A DNA stretch of 64,000 bases, taken from the NCBI RefSeq assembly GCF_000380165.1, contig NZ_KB904653.1:62001-126000 (forward strand), read 5' to 3'. The position numbers and the translations under genes were made by a program. Under the pieces are notes generated by a model. That model made no database searches, was not told where the DNA came from, and was given only the letters and a program-made list of their open reading frames with translations. This document shows, one piece after another, positions 1 through 8,700 of the stretch (positions are counted from its first letter, which is position 1; every line of letters begins with the position of its first letter). The stretch comes from Wenjunlia vitaminophila DSM 41686 (GTDB lineage Bacteria > Actinomycetota > Actinomycetes > Streptomycetales > Streptomycetaceae).

Positions 1-1176
1 GGTGCTGGAACTGGAGGAGCTGCCCGAGTCGGTGGGGGTCGCCGAGTCGGTGTCACTGGGAGAGGGCGAGCAGCTCGGCGACTCGCTCGGCGACTCCGAC
101 GGGGACTCGCTGGGGGACTCGCTCGGCGACGCGGACCCCGTGTCAGTCGGGGACGGCTTGGGGCTGAGGGTGCCACCGCCGGTGACGGTCGGCTTCGGCT
201 TCGGCTTGACGGTGCCTCCGGCGCTCGAGCTCGCCGTGGGCGAGGTGCTGGGACGCGTGGTCATGTCCCGGTCCCGGCCGCTGTCCTTGCCCTTCTCCTT
301 GCCGCCGTCCGTGCTCCTGTCCCTGGGCGCCGGGGAGTCCGGGGACTCGGGCGTCGGGTTACCCGGACGGTCCGGCACCGCGTGGGCTCCGCCCTTGAAG
401 TACTCGAACCACGACGTGACCGTGTTCAGGTAGTCCAGGGAGTGGTTGTAACCGAGGATCGCGGTGTCCCGGTCGTCCTGGCCCGACAGGTCCCTGTCCC
501 CCGCGCACAGGTAGCCGCCGGCGGACAGGGCGGCGTCGAAGATGTTGTTCGGGTCGCTCCTGCCGTCGGCGTTGCCGTCCGCGCCCCAACGCGCCCAGGT
601 GGACGGGATGAACTGCATGGGTCCCACGGCGCGGTCATGCGTGGTGTCGCCGTCGTACCGGCCGCCGTCGGTGTCCGGGATGTTGGCGAAGCCGTCCCCG
701 TTGAGCTGGGGACCGAGGATCGGCGACAGGGTGGTGCCGTCCTCGTCCACGTTGCCGCCCCGGGCCTGGTTGGACTCCACCTGGCCGATCGCGGCGAGCA
801 GTTGCCAGGGCAGGTGGCACCCGGGATCGCTCCGGGACAGCGCCTTCTCGGCCTTGATGTAGGCCGCCAGGACCGTCGCGGGTATGCCCCCACCGGTCGT
901 CGGGACGGCGACACGGGGCGACGACGGGGTGGAGTCGGTCGGCGTGCTGGATCCGGTCGGCGTGTCGCCGGGCCGGTCCGTCGGGGGCAACTGGGTGTAG
1001 TAGGGGGAGTCACCGGAGACCGGGGGACCGGGAGGCGGGGTGAGCCGGTCCTCGTCGGCGGCCAGGGGAGCGGCCAGGCCGGGGGCCTGGGAGGCGGTCA
1101 GTGCCGCCATGGCCGCCGCCGCGATCGCGGTCCCCAACATTCCCCGGTGCATCCGGCCGAGCCGCCGTGGCGCCAT
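1..1176 (-). CDS. Secreted lytic transglycosylase-like protein (partial, C-terminus off window)
   Basis: Predicted cell-wall hydrolase cleaving peptidoglycan glycan strands outside the membrane. ATG at 1176 begins an Arg-rich n-region and an Ala-rich hydrophobic stretch (residues about 12-36), a likely signal peptide. A Pro/Thr/Ser linker follows, then a transglycosylase fold at about 95-260. Its probable catalytic Glu is E134 in VESNQARG, with downstream AVGPMQFIPSTWARWG and AILGYNHS blocks typical of MltB/SLT-like actinobacterial proteins. The C-terminal part is a Ser/Pro/Thr-rich tail with near-repeats of SPSE, still open at base 1, so the end is unseen. A purine-rich GGGAGGGGAC lies just before the ATG. 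Family assignment is firm at fold level; the exact cleavage chemistry is inferred. Confidence 0.85.
   Translation of the reverse strand, partial: MAPRRLGRMHRGMLGTAIAAAAMAALTASQAPGLAAPLAADEDRLTPPPGPPVSGDSPYYTQLPPTDRPGDTPTGSSTPTDSTPSSPRVAVPTTGGGIPATVLAAYIKAEKALSRSDPGCHLPWQLLAAIGQVESNQARGGNVDEDGTTLSPILGPQLNGDGFANIPDTDGGRYDGDTTHDRAVGPMQFIPSTWARWGADGNADGRSDPNNIFDAALSAGGYLCAGDRDLSGQDDRDTAILGYNHSLDYLNTVTSWFEYFKGGAHAVPDRPGNPTPESPDSPAPRDRSTDGGKEKGKDSGRDRDMTTRPSTSPTASSSAGGTVKPKPKPTVTGGGTLSPKPSPTDTGSASPSESPSESPSESPSESPSCSPSPSDTDSATPTDSGSSSSSST
74..133. repeat. Five 12-bp tandem units inside the transglycosylase tail
   Basis: Five imperfect 12-bp units of the CTCGGCGACTCG type run head to tail. On the minus strand they encode the SPSE-like repeat of the transglycosylase C-terminal tail, so the repeat keeps the reading frame. 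Confidence 0.8.
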
Positions 1177-1358
1177 GAGTCCCCTCCCGCGTTGGTTTCT
1201 CCGCCGCCGGGCGCGGTCCTGAACGGGCGTTCGCGCACCGGCAACCCGAGACCCTACGACAACTGTCCCGGGTTCCTCTACCGCGCCACGGCCACCGCCA
1301 GTGAGGAAGCGGTGAAGAAACCCGCAGGCCACACCGGGTTCCGGGCGATCAGAAACGG

Positions 1359-1364
1359 TAGGCT
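1359..1364 (+). promoter_or_regulatory. Possible -10 hexamer TAGGCT for the DUF4184 gene
   Basis: TAGGCT matches TANNNT and lies 38 nt before the GTG at 1403. I see no convincing -35 element, so this is a weak call. The rest of the 1177-1402 gap between the two divergent genes shows nothing I can identify. Confidence 0.3.
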
Positions 1365-1402
1365 ACGGAAGAGTTCCCGGTCCCGGCGGGGGGTGTGCCC
1401 AG

Positions 1403-2215
1403 GTGCCGTTCACCGTGAGCCACGCGGCGGCGGTCCTGCCCCTGGTCCGGGCGGACGGGACGGGACGCGGGCCCCTGCTCGCCTCGGCGCTCGTGGCCGG
1501 CTCCTTCGCCCCGGACGTGCCGTTCTACGCCGACACCCTGGTCGGCGGCGTGTACGGGTTCGGCTCCTTCACCCACACGCCGTGGGGTCTGCTGACCGTG
1601 GACGTGCTGCTCACCGCCGCGTTGCTGGCCCTGTGGTGGCTGCTGCGGGAGCCGCTGCTGGCCCTGGTGCCGGGGCGGTACCGGGGAGGGGTGGCGGCGT
1701 ACCTGATCGGAACCGGCTGGCGGCAACGGTCCTGGCCCGCCCTGGCCGGGGCGTTCTGGCTGTCCGCGGTCGTCGGCGCGGCCACCCACGTGGGGTGGGA
1801 CTCGTTCACCCACGAGGGCAGGGCCGGGGTGCGCGCGTTCCCGACGCTCGAGCGGACGGCGGTCGGCCACCCGCTGCACCGGTGGGCGCAGTACGGGGGG
1901 TCGGCCCTGGCCCTGGGGCTGATCGCGTGGTGCGGGGCGCGCGCGGTGCGCCGGCTGTCGCAGACCCCGGTCCCTGAGCGGGTGCCCCGGCTCTCCCCCG
2001 GTGGGTCTGCGCTGGCCTGCACCGGGGTGCTGGTACTGGCCGTGGCGGCGGCCGGGTACCGGTGCGTGACCGTGCCGCCGACCGGGGTGTTCGCCTGGGT
2101 GTCCACCGTGCTGTTCGGCGCGGGCGCCGGCCTCACCGCGGGCCTGGTCCTGTTCGCCCTGACGGTCCGGCTGCGGCGCGGGGAGCAGCGGTCCCGTTCG
2201 GCCCTCGGCCCCTGA
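1403..2215 (+). CDS. DUF4184 family integral membrane protein
   Basis: A 270-residue membrane protein of unknown function. The N-terminus MPFTVSHAAAVLPL and the SFAPDVPFY and SFTHTPWGLL blocks are hallmarks of the DUF4184 family. Four or five hydrophobic segments alternate with short loops, and conserved His/Asp residues (HVGWDSFTHEG at about 130) sit at membrane edges. The start is a GTG at 1403 behind a G-rich stretch; it gives the usual family N-terminus. The gene stands alone, divergent from the transglycosylase and convergent with the GNAT gene. The DUF assignment is strong; no biochemical role is known to me. Confidence 0.85.
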   Translation: MPFTVSHAAAVLPLVRADGTGRGPLLASALVAGSFAPDVPFYADTLVGGVYGFGSFTHTPWGLLTVDVLLTAALLALWWLLREPLLALVPGRYRGGVAAYLIGTGWRQRSWPALAGAFWLSAVVGAATHVGWDSFTHEGRAGVRAFPTLERTAVGHPLHRWAQYGGSALALGLIAWCGARAVRRLSQTPVPERVPRLSPGGSALACTGVLVLAVAAAGYRCVTVPPTGVFAWVSTVLFGAGAGLTAGLVLFALTVRLRRGEQRSRSALGP

Positions 2216-2255
2216 CTCCGTTGAGTCCGTTGACTCCGCCGGGGATTGTGCCCGC

Positions 2256-2822
2256 TCACCGGGGTCGCCGGGGTCGCCGGCCATCGGCCACGGGGGTCAC
2301 CGGGCGTCCTGCGCGGCGCCGTCCCCGGGGGGGCGAAGGGCCCTCCAGGTCGCGCACGAAGCGCAGGCCCGGGCGACCGTCGAGCCTGGTCCCCCCGACG
2401 GGGATGAAGCCGTTGCGGGCCAGCACCGTCCGCGAGCCGGCGTTGTCCAGCGTGGCGGCGGCCCGCAGGGTGGTCAACCGGTACTCGGTGGCGGCGAGGA
2501 CGCAGACCCGTCCCACGGCGGCGGTGGCCAGTCCTCGGCCCGCGGCCCGTTCGGCGATCCGGTACCCGAGGTCGGCGGAACCGTCCGCCAGGTCCACCAG
2601 GTTGACCCGTCCCAGCACCTCCCCCTGGGCGCCCACCAGGAGGTGGAAGGCGCACAGCCCCGCGTCCTGCTCGGCGAGCAGGTCCCGGTGCCGCTCGGCG
2701 AAGTGGGTGAAGTACCCGTCGCCGCGGTCCGGGACCGAGGCGGCGAAGTAGGCACGGTTCTCCCGCTCGAACGCCAGCACGGCCGGGGCGTGGTCGGGGC
2801 GGAGCCTTTGTAGCGTGAACAC
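2256..2822 (-). CDS. GNAT family N-acetyltransferase (RimJ/RimL type)
   Basis: Cytoplasmic acetyl-CoA-dependent N-acetyltransferase of 188 residues; acceptor unknown. The N-terminal LQRLRPDHAPAVLAFEREN and HLLVGAQGEVLGRVNLVDL segments match the RimJ/RimL branch. The acetyl-CoA pyrophosphate loop is seen in YRIAERAAGRGLATAAV, and SRTVLARNGFIPVG is the family's C-terminal helix/strand. The last 20 or so residues are Arg/Pro-rich and probably disordered. GTG start at 2822 lies 32 nt after the polA stop on the same strand, so it may be read through from polA. Its stop is 40 nt from that of the convergent DUF4184 gene. Confidence 0.85.
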   Translation of the reverse strand: MFTLQRLRPDHAPAVLAFERENRAYFAASVPDRGDGYFTHFAERHRDLLAEQDAGLCAFHLLVGAQGEVLGRVNLVDLADGSADLGYRIAERAAGRGLATAAVGRVCVLAATEYRLTTLRAAATLDNAGSRTVLARNGFIPVGGTRLDGRPGLRFVRDLEGPSPPRGRRRAGRPVTPVADGRRPRRPR

Positions 2823-2854
2823 CCGCGCATGCTACGTCGGCCGCGGCCCGTGGG

Positions 2855-5548
2855 TCAGTGCGCGGCGGTCTCCCAGTCGGGGCCGACGCCGATGGAGACG
2901 TCAAGGGGGGCGCGCAACGGGTAGGCACCGGCCATCTCCGCTCGGACCAGGGCCTCCACGGCGTCGCGCTCGCCCGGCGCCAGCTCGAGGACGATCTCGT
3001 CGTGGACCTGGAGGAGCATCCTGGAACGCAGGCCCTGGCTGGTCAGGGCGCGGTCCACCCGAAGCATGGCGATCTTGACGATGTCCGCCGCCGACCCCTG
3101 GATGGGGGCGTTGAGCGCCATCCGCTCCGCCATCTCCCGGCGTTGCCGGTTGTCGCTGTTCAGGTCGGGGAGGTAACGACGCCGGCCGAGCAGGGTCTCG
3201 GTGTAACCCGTGGCCCTGGCCTCCGCCACCACGCGCTGGAGGAAGTCCCGGATGCCGCCGAAGCGCTCGAAGTAGGTGTCCATCAGCTTGCGGGCCTCGT
3301 CCGCGCCGATCCCGAGCTGCTGGGAGAGCCCGAAAGCGGACAGGCCGTAGGCCAGGCCGTAGGACATCGCCTTGATCTTGCGGCGCATCTCGGCGTCCAC
3401 CTGCTCCGGAGGTACCCCGAAGACCTGGGAGCCGACCGTGGTGTGCAGGTCCTCACCGGAGGTGAACGCGGCGACCAACGAGTCGTCCTCGGAGAGGTGA
3501 GCCATGATCCGCAGCTCGATCTGGCTGTAGTCGGCCGTGAGCAGCGACTCGTGGCCCTCGCCCACCACGAAGGCACGGCGGATGCGCCGGCCCTCCTCGG
3601 TGCGGACCGGGATGTTCTGGAGGTTGGGGTCCACGGAGGACAGCCGCCCGGTGGCGGCGACCATCTGGTTGAACGTGGTGTGGATGCGCCCGTCCGGGGC
3701 CACCGACTTGATCAGGCCCTGCACGGTGGTGCGCAGCTTGGTCTGGTCGCGGTGACGCAGCAGGATCAGCGGCAGCTCGTGGTCGGTCTGGCCGGCGAGC
3801 CAGGTCAGGGAGTCGGCGTCGGTGGTGTACCCGGTCTTGATCCGCTTGGTCTTGGGCAGGGCCAGCTCGCCGAAGAGGACCTCCTGGAGCTGCTTGGGCG
3901 AACCGAGGTTGAAGTCGTGGCCCACCGCGTCGTGCGCGGCCTGCACCGCGCGCTGCACCTCCGCGCCGAACTGCGCCTCGAGTGCCTCCAGGGCGGCCCG
4001 GTCGGTGGCGATGCCGGTGCGCTCCATCCGGGCGAGGAGCGCGCTGATCGGCAGTTCGACGTCGTGCATCAGGGCGTAGGCGCCGTCCGCCTCCAGCCGG
4101 CCGGAGAACGTCTCGGCGAGGTCCAGGACGGTGCGGGCCTGCACCATCAGCGCATCGGTCTCGGCCTCCTCGTCGGCGAAGAGGTCCACCTGCCCGGGGG
4201 CCGCTGCGGCCCGCAGCTCCCGGCCCAGGTACTCCACCGCCAGGTCGTCCAGGGCGAAGGAGCGCCGGCCGGGCTTGATCAGGTAGGCGGCGAGCGCGGT
4301 GTCCATGGTGACGCCCTCCACCGTCCAACCGTGCTCGGCGAAGGCGCGCATCACGTGCTTGGCGATGTGCAGGGCCTTGGGCCGCGCCGGGTCGGCGAGC
4401 CAGGCCGCCCAGGCCCGTTCGTCGGCCTCGTCGAGCTGGGAGGGGTCGAACCAGGCTGCCGGGCCCGCGGCGGTGGCCAACGCCACCTCCCGCACGCTGC
4501 CCGCGCCCATGGCCCAGGTGTGCAGGGTGGCCACGCCGAGGACCTGGCCGGCGTGTTCGTCCAGCCAGGCGGCCAGCTCTCCGGCACCGAGCGCCCGCCC
4601 CTCGACGGCCACACCGGGCCCGAGGTCGGCCGCCTCCTCGACGGCCGCCGCCGGGTCCGCGGCGAAGATCCGCTCCCGGAAGTTGGGGTGGCGGAACTCC
4701 AGGGCGTCGAGCACCACGTTGAGCGTCGGGCGGTCGTAGGGCTGGCGGACCAGCGCCTCGGGGCCGCAGCCCAGCTCCACGTCCCGGACCAGCTCGGTCA
4801 GCCGGCGGTTGAGCTTGACCGTCTCCAGGTGGTCCCGGAGGTTCTGCCCGGCCTTGCCCTTGACCTCCTCGGCGCGGTCCACCAGCGCCGCGAACGAACC
4901 GAACTGCTTGACCCACTTCGCGGCCGTCTTCTCCCCCACCCCGGGGATGCCGGGGAGGTTGTCCGACGGGTCGCCGCGCAGCGCGGCGAAGTCGGGGTAC
5001 TGGCCGGGGGTGAGGCCGTACTTCTCCTCCACCTTCGCCGGGGTGAACCGGGTCAGCTCGGACACGCCCCTGGTCGGGTACAGGACGGTGACGTCGTCGG
5101 TGACCAACTGGAGGGCGTCCCGGTCGCCGGTGACGATCAGCACCTCGAAGCCGTCGGCAGCCGCCGCCGTGGCCAGCGTGGCGATGATGTCGTCGGCCTC
5201 GAACCCGGCCACCGCGAAGCGCGGCACGCTCATCGCGTCGAGCAGCTCCCCGATCAGCTCCACCTGCCCCCGGAACTCGTCCGGCGACTCCTTGCGGTTC
5301 GCCTTGTAGTCCGGGAAGTGCTCGGTGCGGAACGTCGCCCGGGAGACGTCGAACGCCACCGCGAGGTGGGTGGGGGCCTCGTCACGCAGGGTGTTCGCCA
5401 GCATGGAGGTGAAGCCGTAGATGGCGTTCGTCGGCTGGCCGGTGGAGGTGGTGAAGTTCTCCGCGGGGAGCGCGTAGAACGCCCGGTACGCGAGGGAGTG
5501 CCCGTCCAGCAGGAGCAGGCGGGGTCGGTTCGATCCTTTTGCTGCCAC
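2855..5548 (-). CDS. polA: DNA polymerase I
   Basis: Repair and Okazaki-fragment polymerase of 897 residues. In order: an N-terminal 5'-3' flap exonuclease (LLLLDGHSLAYRAF, GFEADDII, VTGDRDALQLV, helix-hairpin-helix GIPGVGEKTAAKW), a degenerate 3'-5' exonuclease domain, and a family A polymerase domain. Polymerase motifs are intact: A (DYSQIELR), B (RRKIKAMSYGLAYG) and C (VHDEIVLE). In the middle domain the metal-binding DxE is replaced (GVATLHTW) and the next Asp position reads IAKHVM, so proofreading is probably absent, as in many actinobacterial Pol I. GTG at 5548 was chosen over an upstream in-frame extension because homologues begin just before the LLLLDGHSLAYR block. Confidence 0.97.
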   Translation of the reverse strand: MAAKGSNRPRLLLLDGHSLAYRAFYALPAENFTTSTGQPTNAIYGFTSMLANTLRDEAPTHLAVAFDVSRATFRTEHFPDYKANRKESPDEFRGQVELIGELLDAMSVPRFAVAGFEADDIIATLATAAAADGFEVLIVTGDRDALQLVTDDVTVLYPTRGVSELTRFTPAKVEEKYGLTPGQYPDFAALRGDPSDNLPGIPGVGEKTAAKWVKQFGSFAALVDRAEEVKGKAGQNLRDHLETVKLNRRLTELVRDVELGCGPEALVRQPYDRPTLNVVLDALEFRHPNFRERIFAADPAAAVEEAADLGPGVAVEGRALGAGELAAWLDEHAGQVLGVATLHTWAMGAGSVREVALATAAGPAAWFDPSQLDEADERAWAAWLADPARPKALHIAKHVMRAFAEHGWTVEGVTMDTALAAYLIKPGRRSFALDDLAVEYLGRELRAAAAPGQVDLFADEEAETDALMVQARTVLDLAETFSGRLEADGAYALMHDVELPISALLARMERTGIATDRAALEALEAQFGAEVQRAVQAAHDAVGHDFNLGSPKQLQEVLFGELALPKTKRIKTGYTTDADSLTWLAGQTDHELPLILLRHRDQTKLRTTVQGLIKSVAPDGRIHTTFNQMVAATGRLSSVDPNLQNIPVRTEEGRRIRRAFVVGEGHESLLTADYSQIELRIMAHLSEDDSLVAAFTSGEDLHTTVGSQVFGVPPEQVDAEMRRKIKAMSYGLAYGLSAFGLSQQLGIGADEARKLMDTYFERFGGIRDFLQRVVAEARATGYTETLLGRRRYLPDLNSDNRQRREMAERMALNAPIQGSAADIVKIAMLRVDRALTSQGLRSRMLLQVHDEIVLELAPGERDAVEALVRAEMAGAYPLRAPLDVSIGVGPDWETAAH

Positions 5549-5555
5549 GCAGGGA

Positions 5556-5561
5556 ATCCTA
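5556..5561 (-). promoter_or_regulatory. Possible -10 TAGGAT of a near-leaderless polA transcript
   Basis: On the minus strand TAGGAT is followed by 7 nt and then the GTG start of polA. This is the distance expected when transcription begins at the start codon. AGGA inside it could instead act as a Shine-Dalgarno element, so the reading is ambiguous. Confidence 0.45.
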
Positions 5562-5655
5562 TGGCGCCCCACCGACAACGCGGGCGTACGCTTCAAGCTG
5601 AGCGCCGGACCACCACGGCCGGCACCGCAGCGGCGGAAGGGTGGGACAGGCAGCG

Positions 5656-8019
5656 ATGGCGACCATGCCCCCGAGCGACGATCCCGTGCAGGACGCACCC
5701 GAGGTCACCTCCCCGCGCCGGTCCGCGGCCGGCCTGCCGGCGGTCGCCCACTCACTGAGGATCGCCCAGGCCCAGATGGGTCCGGCCAGGGCGGCGCGGA
5801 CCCTGTTGCGGGTCAACCAGAAGGACGGTTTCGACTGCCCCGGCTGCGCCTGGCCGGAGGGCGGTCGGCGGCACCGCGCGGAGTTCTGTGAGAACGGCGC
5901 CAAGGCCGTCGCCGAGGAGGCCACCACCCGCCGGGTCACCGCGGAGTTCTTCGCCCGGCACCGGGTGGCGGACCTGGCGGAACGGTCCGGCTACTGGCTG
6001 GGGCAGCAGGGCAGGCTCACCGAGCCGATGCTGTTGGAGGAGGGGGCGGAGCACTACCGGCCGGTGTCCTGGGACCGCGCCTTCGACATCGTCGCCGAGG
6101 AGCTGGCGGCCCTGGACTCCCCGGACCAGGCGTTGTTCTACACCTCGGGCCGGACCAGCAACGAGGCCGCGTTCCTCTACCAGCTCTTCGCCCGCAAACT
6201 CGGCACCAACAACCTGCCGGACTGCTCCAACATGTGCCACGAGTCGTCCGGGAGCGCCCTGACCGAGACGTTGGGCGTGGGCAAGGGCAGCGTGTCCCTC
6301 GAGGACCTCTACCGGGCCGACCTGATCATCGTCGCCGGGCAGAACCCCGGCACCAACCACCCGCGGATGCTCACCGCCCTGGAGCGGGCCAAGGCCGGCG
6401 GCACCAGGATCATCACGGTCAACCCGCTGCCCGAGGCCGGGATGGAGCGGTTCAAGAACCCCCAGACGCTACGCGGCCTGGCCCGCGGCGGCACCCCGCT
6501 GACCGACCTCTTCCTGCACCTGCGCATCGGCGGGGACCAGGCCCTGTTCCGGGCCCTGAGCCATCTGGTGCTGACCACCGAGGGCGCGGTGGACACCGCG
6601 TTCGTCGAGGAGCACACCCACGGCTTCGAGGAGTTCGCCGCCGCTGCCCGCGAGCTGGACTGGGACCAGGTCCTGGCCGCCACCGGGCTCGACCGCCGCG
6701 CCATCGAGCGGGCCGCGGACATGGTCCTCCGAGCCAGGAGCGTCATCGTCTGCTGGGCGATGGGCCTCACCCAGCACAAGCACTCCGTGGCCACCATCCG
6801 CGAGGTGGTCAACTTCCTGCTGTTGCGCGGCAACGTGGGCCGGCCGGGAGCCGGTGTGTGCCCGGTGCGGGGCCACAGCAACGTCCAGGGCGACCGCACC
6901 ATGGGGATCGTGGAGCGCCCCACCGAGGCGTTCCTCGACGCGCTCGGCGCGGAGTTCTCGTTCGAGCCGCCCCGGCACCACGGCCACGACACGGTGGCGG
7001 CGATCCGGGCGATGCGTGACGGCGACGCCAAGGTGTTCTTCGCCATGGGCGGCAACTTCGTCTCGGCCTCGCCGGACACCGACGTCACCGAGGCGGCGAT
7101 GCGCCGCTGCCGGCTCACCGTGCAGGTCTCCACCAAACTCAACCGCTCGCACCTGGTCACCGGCGCCCGGGCGTTGATCCTGCCCACCCTGGGCCGCACG
7201 GAACGCGACGTCCAGGCCGGGGGCGAGCAGTTCGTCACCGTCGAGGACTCCATGGGCGAGGTGCACGCCTCCCGCGGCACCCTCCCCCCCGCCTCGGACC
7301 GGTTGCTCTCCGAGCCGGCGATCGTCTGCCGGCTCGCCCGCCGGGTCCTGGGCGCGGACGACCCGATACCGTGGGAGGACCTCGCCGCCTCCTACGACCT
7401 GGTGCGCGACTCCATCGAACGGGTCGTCCCCGGCTTCGCCGACTTCAACGCCCGGGTCCGCGTCCCCGGCGGGTTCACCCTCCCGCACGCCCCCCGCGAC
7501 TCCCGTGCCTTCCCCACCACCACCGGCAAGGCCAACTTCACCGCGGCACCCCTGGAGTACCCCGAGGTGCCCCCGGGCAGGCTGTTGCTCCAGACGCTGC
7601 GCTCGCACGACCAGTTCAACACCACCATCTACGGTCTGGACGACCGCTACCGCGGCATCCGCGGCGGCCGCCGGGTGGTCCTGGTCAACCCCGACGACGC
7701 CCGGGAGCTCTCCCTCACCGCGGGCTGCTACGTGGACCTGGTCAGCGAGTGGACCGACGGCACCGAGCGGCGCGCCCCGGGGTTCAAGGTGGTCACCTAC
7801 CCGACCGCCCGCGGCTGCGCCGCCGCCTACTACCCGGAGACCAACGTCCTGGTCCCTCTGGACGCCACCGCGGACACCAGCAACACCCCGGCGTCCAAGT
7901 CGGTGCTGGTGCGCCTGGAGCCCACCGGCTCCACCAGCCCGGCCACCGGACCGGGCGCCGGGCACGGCGCCCGGTCCACCGCGCAGGACACCGCGGACCC
8001 GTCCGGCCGGACCGTCTGA
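5656..8019 (+). CDS. Molybdopterin oxidoreductase, FdhA/YdeP family
   Basis: A 787-residue formate-dehydrogenase-like catalytic subunit binding a bis-MGD molybdenum cofactor; substrate not established. Near the N-terminus NQKDGFDCPGCAWPEGG and FCENGAK supply Cys 61, 64 and 78, the reduced Cys set of the YdeP group. NLPDCSNMCHESSG places a Cys at the expected Mo-ligand position. AGQNPGTNHPRM, NVGRPGAGVCPVRGHSN and RSHDQFNTTIYGLDDRYRG are further YdeP-type blocks. ATG 5656 follows GACAGG and is preferred over the GTG at 5641. No FdhD, Fe-S partner or cytochrome gene lies nearby, so it is an orphan subunit. It is divergent from polA. Confidence 0.9.
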   Translation: MATMPPSDDPVQDAPEVTSPRRSAAGLPAVAHSLRIAQAQMGPARAARTLLRVNQKDGFDCPGCAWPEGGRRHRAEFCENGAKAVAEEATTRRVTAEFFARHRVADLAERSGYWLGQQGRLTEPMLLEEGAEHYRPVSWDRAFDIVAEELAALDSPDQALFYTSGRTSNEAAFLYQLFARKLGTNNLPDCSNMCHESSGSALTETLGVGKGSVSLEDLYRADLIIVAGQNPGTNHPRMLTALERAKAGGTRIITVNPLPEAGMERFKNPQTLRGLARGGTPLTDLFLHLRIGGDQALFRALSHLVLTTEGAVDTAFVEEHTHGFEEFAAAARELDWDQVLAATGLDRRAIERAADMVLRARSVIVCWAMGLTQHKHSVATIREVVNFLLLRGNVGRPGAGVCPVRGHSNVQGDRTMGIVERPTEAFLDALGAEFSFEPPRHHGHDTVAAIRAMRDGDAKVFFAMGGNFVSASPDTDVTEAAMRRCRLTVQVSTKLNRSHLVTGARALILPTLGRTERDVQAGGEQFVTVEDSMGEVHASRGTLPPASDRLLSEPAIVCRLARRVLGADDPIPWEDLAASYDLVRDSIERVVPGFADFNARVRVPGGFTLPHAPRDSRAFPTTTGKANFTAAPLEYPEVPPGRLLLQTLRSHDQFNTTIYGLDDRYRGIRGGRRVVLVNPDDARELSLTAGCYVDLVSEWTDGTERRAPGFKVVTYPTARGCAAAYYPETNVLVPLDATADTSNTPASKSVLVRLEPTGSTSPATGPGAGHGARSTAQDTADPSGRTV

Positions 8020-8046
8020 CCGTCAACCTGGTAGACATCCCGTGAC

Positions 8047-8085
8047 CCGACAGGTGCGGCGCCCGCCAGGTGCCGCACCTGTCGG
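8047..8085. terminator. Perfect 14-bp hairpin between oxidoreductase and thioesterase genes
   Basis: Arms at 8047-8060 (CCGACAGGTGCGGC) and 8072-8085 are exact inverse complements around an 11-nt loop. It starts 28 nt after the oxidoreductase stop and has no U-tract. It may be a partial terminator or an mRNA-stability hairpin ahead of the thioesterase gene. Confidence 0.65.
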
Positions 8086-8143
8086 CCGCGTCATCGCGGA
8101 CGTCACCACCCCGACCTTCACCGGCACCGAGAGCGGGAGACCC

Positions 8144-8614
8144 ATGGCCGAGAGCACCGGCACCATCCACTTCCCCGAGGAGATCAAACAGCGTTTCGCG
8201 GACGTCGGCATCGACCTGCCGGCGCTGTTCTCCGGCGGGCACCTCGGCAACCGCATGGGCATCGTGGTGCTCAAGGCCTCGCCGGACGAGATCATCGGCA
8301 CCATGCCGGTGGAGGGGAACACCCAGCCCTACGGCCTGCTGCACGGCGGTGCGTCCGCGGTGCTTGCCGAGACCCTGGGCTCCATCGGCGCCATGCTGCA
8401 CGCCGGCCCGGAGCGGATCGCGGTCGGCGTGGACCTCAACGCCACCCACCACCGCGGCCTCGCCTCGGGAACCGTCACCGGCACCGCCACCCCGCTCCAC
8501 CGTGGCCGCACCACCGCCACCTACGACATCGCCATCACCGACGACAGGGACCGGCGGGTCTGCACCGCCCGCCTCACCTGCGCGCTGTTGGCCAAGCCGG
8601 CTCCGCGCGGCTGA
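8144..8614 (+). CDS. Hotdog-fold thioesterase (PaaI/EntH type)
   Basis: A 156-residue cytoplasmic acyl-CoA thioesterase-like protein. The diagnostic motif is PYGLLHGGASAVLAETLGS at about residues 62-80, with the HGG turn and a Glu in the following helix. GVDLNATHHRGLASGTVTG and ATYDIAITDDRDRRVCTARLTCALL complete the single hotdog domain. The ATG at 8144 follows GGGAGA. Substrate is not predictable; PaaI relatives hydrolyse hydroxyphenylacetyl-CoA, while EntH clears misacylated carrier proteins. It lies 124 nt downstream of the oxidoreductase and ends at a strong bidirectional terminator facing livF. Confidence 0.88.
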   Translation: MAESTGTIHFPEEIKQRFADVGIDLPALFSGGHLGNRMGIVVLKASPDEIIGTMPVEGNTQPYGLLHGGASAVLAETLGSIGAMLHAGPERIAVGVDLNATHHRGLASGTVTGTATPLHRGRTTATYDIAITDDRDRRVCTARLTCALLAKPAPRG

Positions 8615-8627
8615 CGCCCCGCACACC

Positions 8628-8670
8628 ACGGGGGGGCTCCCGGGTCGCTTCGCCCCGAGAGCCCCCCCGT
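8628..8670. terminator. Bidirectional terminator between thioesterase gene and livF
   Basis: ACGGGGGGGCTC (8628-8639) and its exact inverse complement (8659-8670) form a 12-bp G/C stem. It sits between convergent genes and can serve both. Confidence 0.85.
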
Positions 8671-8700
8671 CGACAACCAGCCTCGTCGACGACCAGCCGG

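Noticed and set aside
1177-1402. c-di-AMP (ydaO) riboswitch upstream of the transglycosylase gene
   Set aside because: These aptamers often precede actinobacterial cell-wall hydrolases, and a GGAGAAACCAAC-like string is present. The conserved core elements and paired helices could not be found, so it is not called.
382-1977. 531-codon plus-strand frame across the transglycosylase and DUF4184 genes
   Set aside because: It overlaps two well-supported genes in another phase and encodes Arg/Gly-rich sequence without domains.
2858-5758. 966-codon open frame on the plus strand opposite polA
   Set aside because: It is the antisense shadow of polA caused by GC-rich codon use; its translation is His/Gly/Val-rich and resembles no family.
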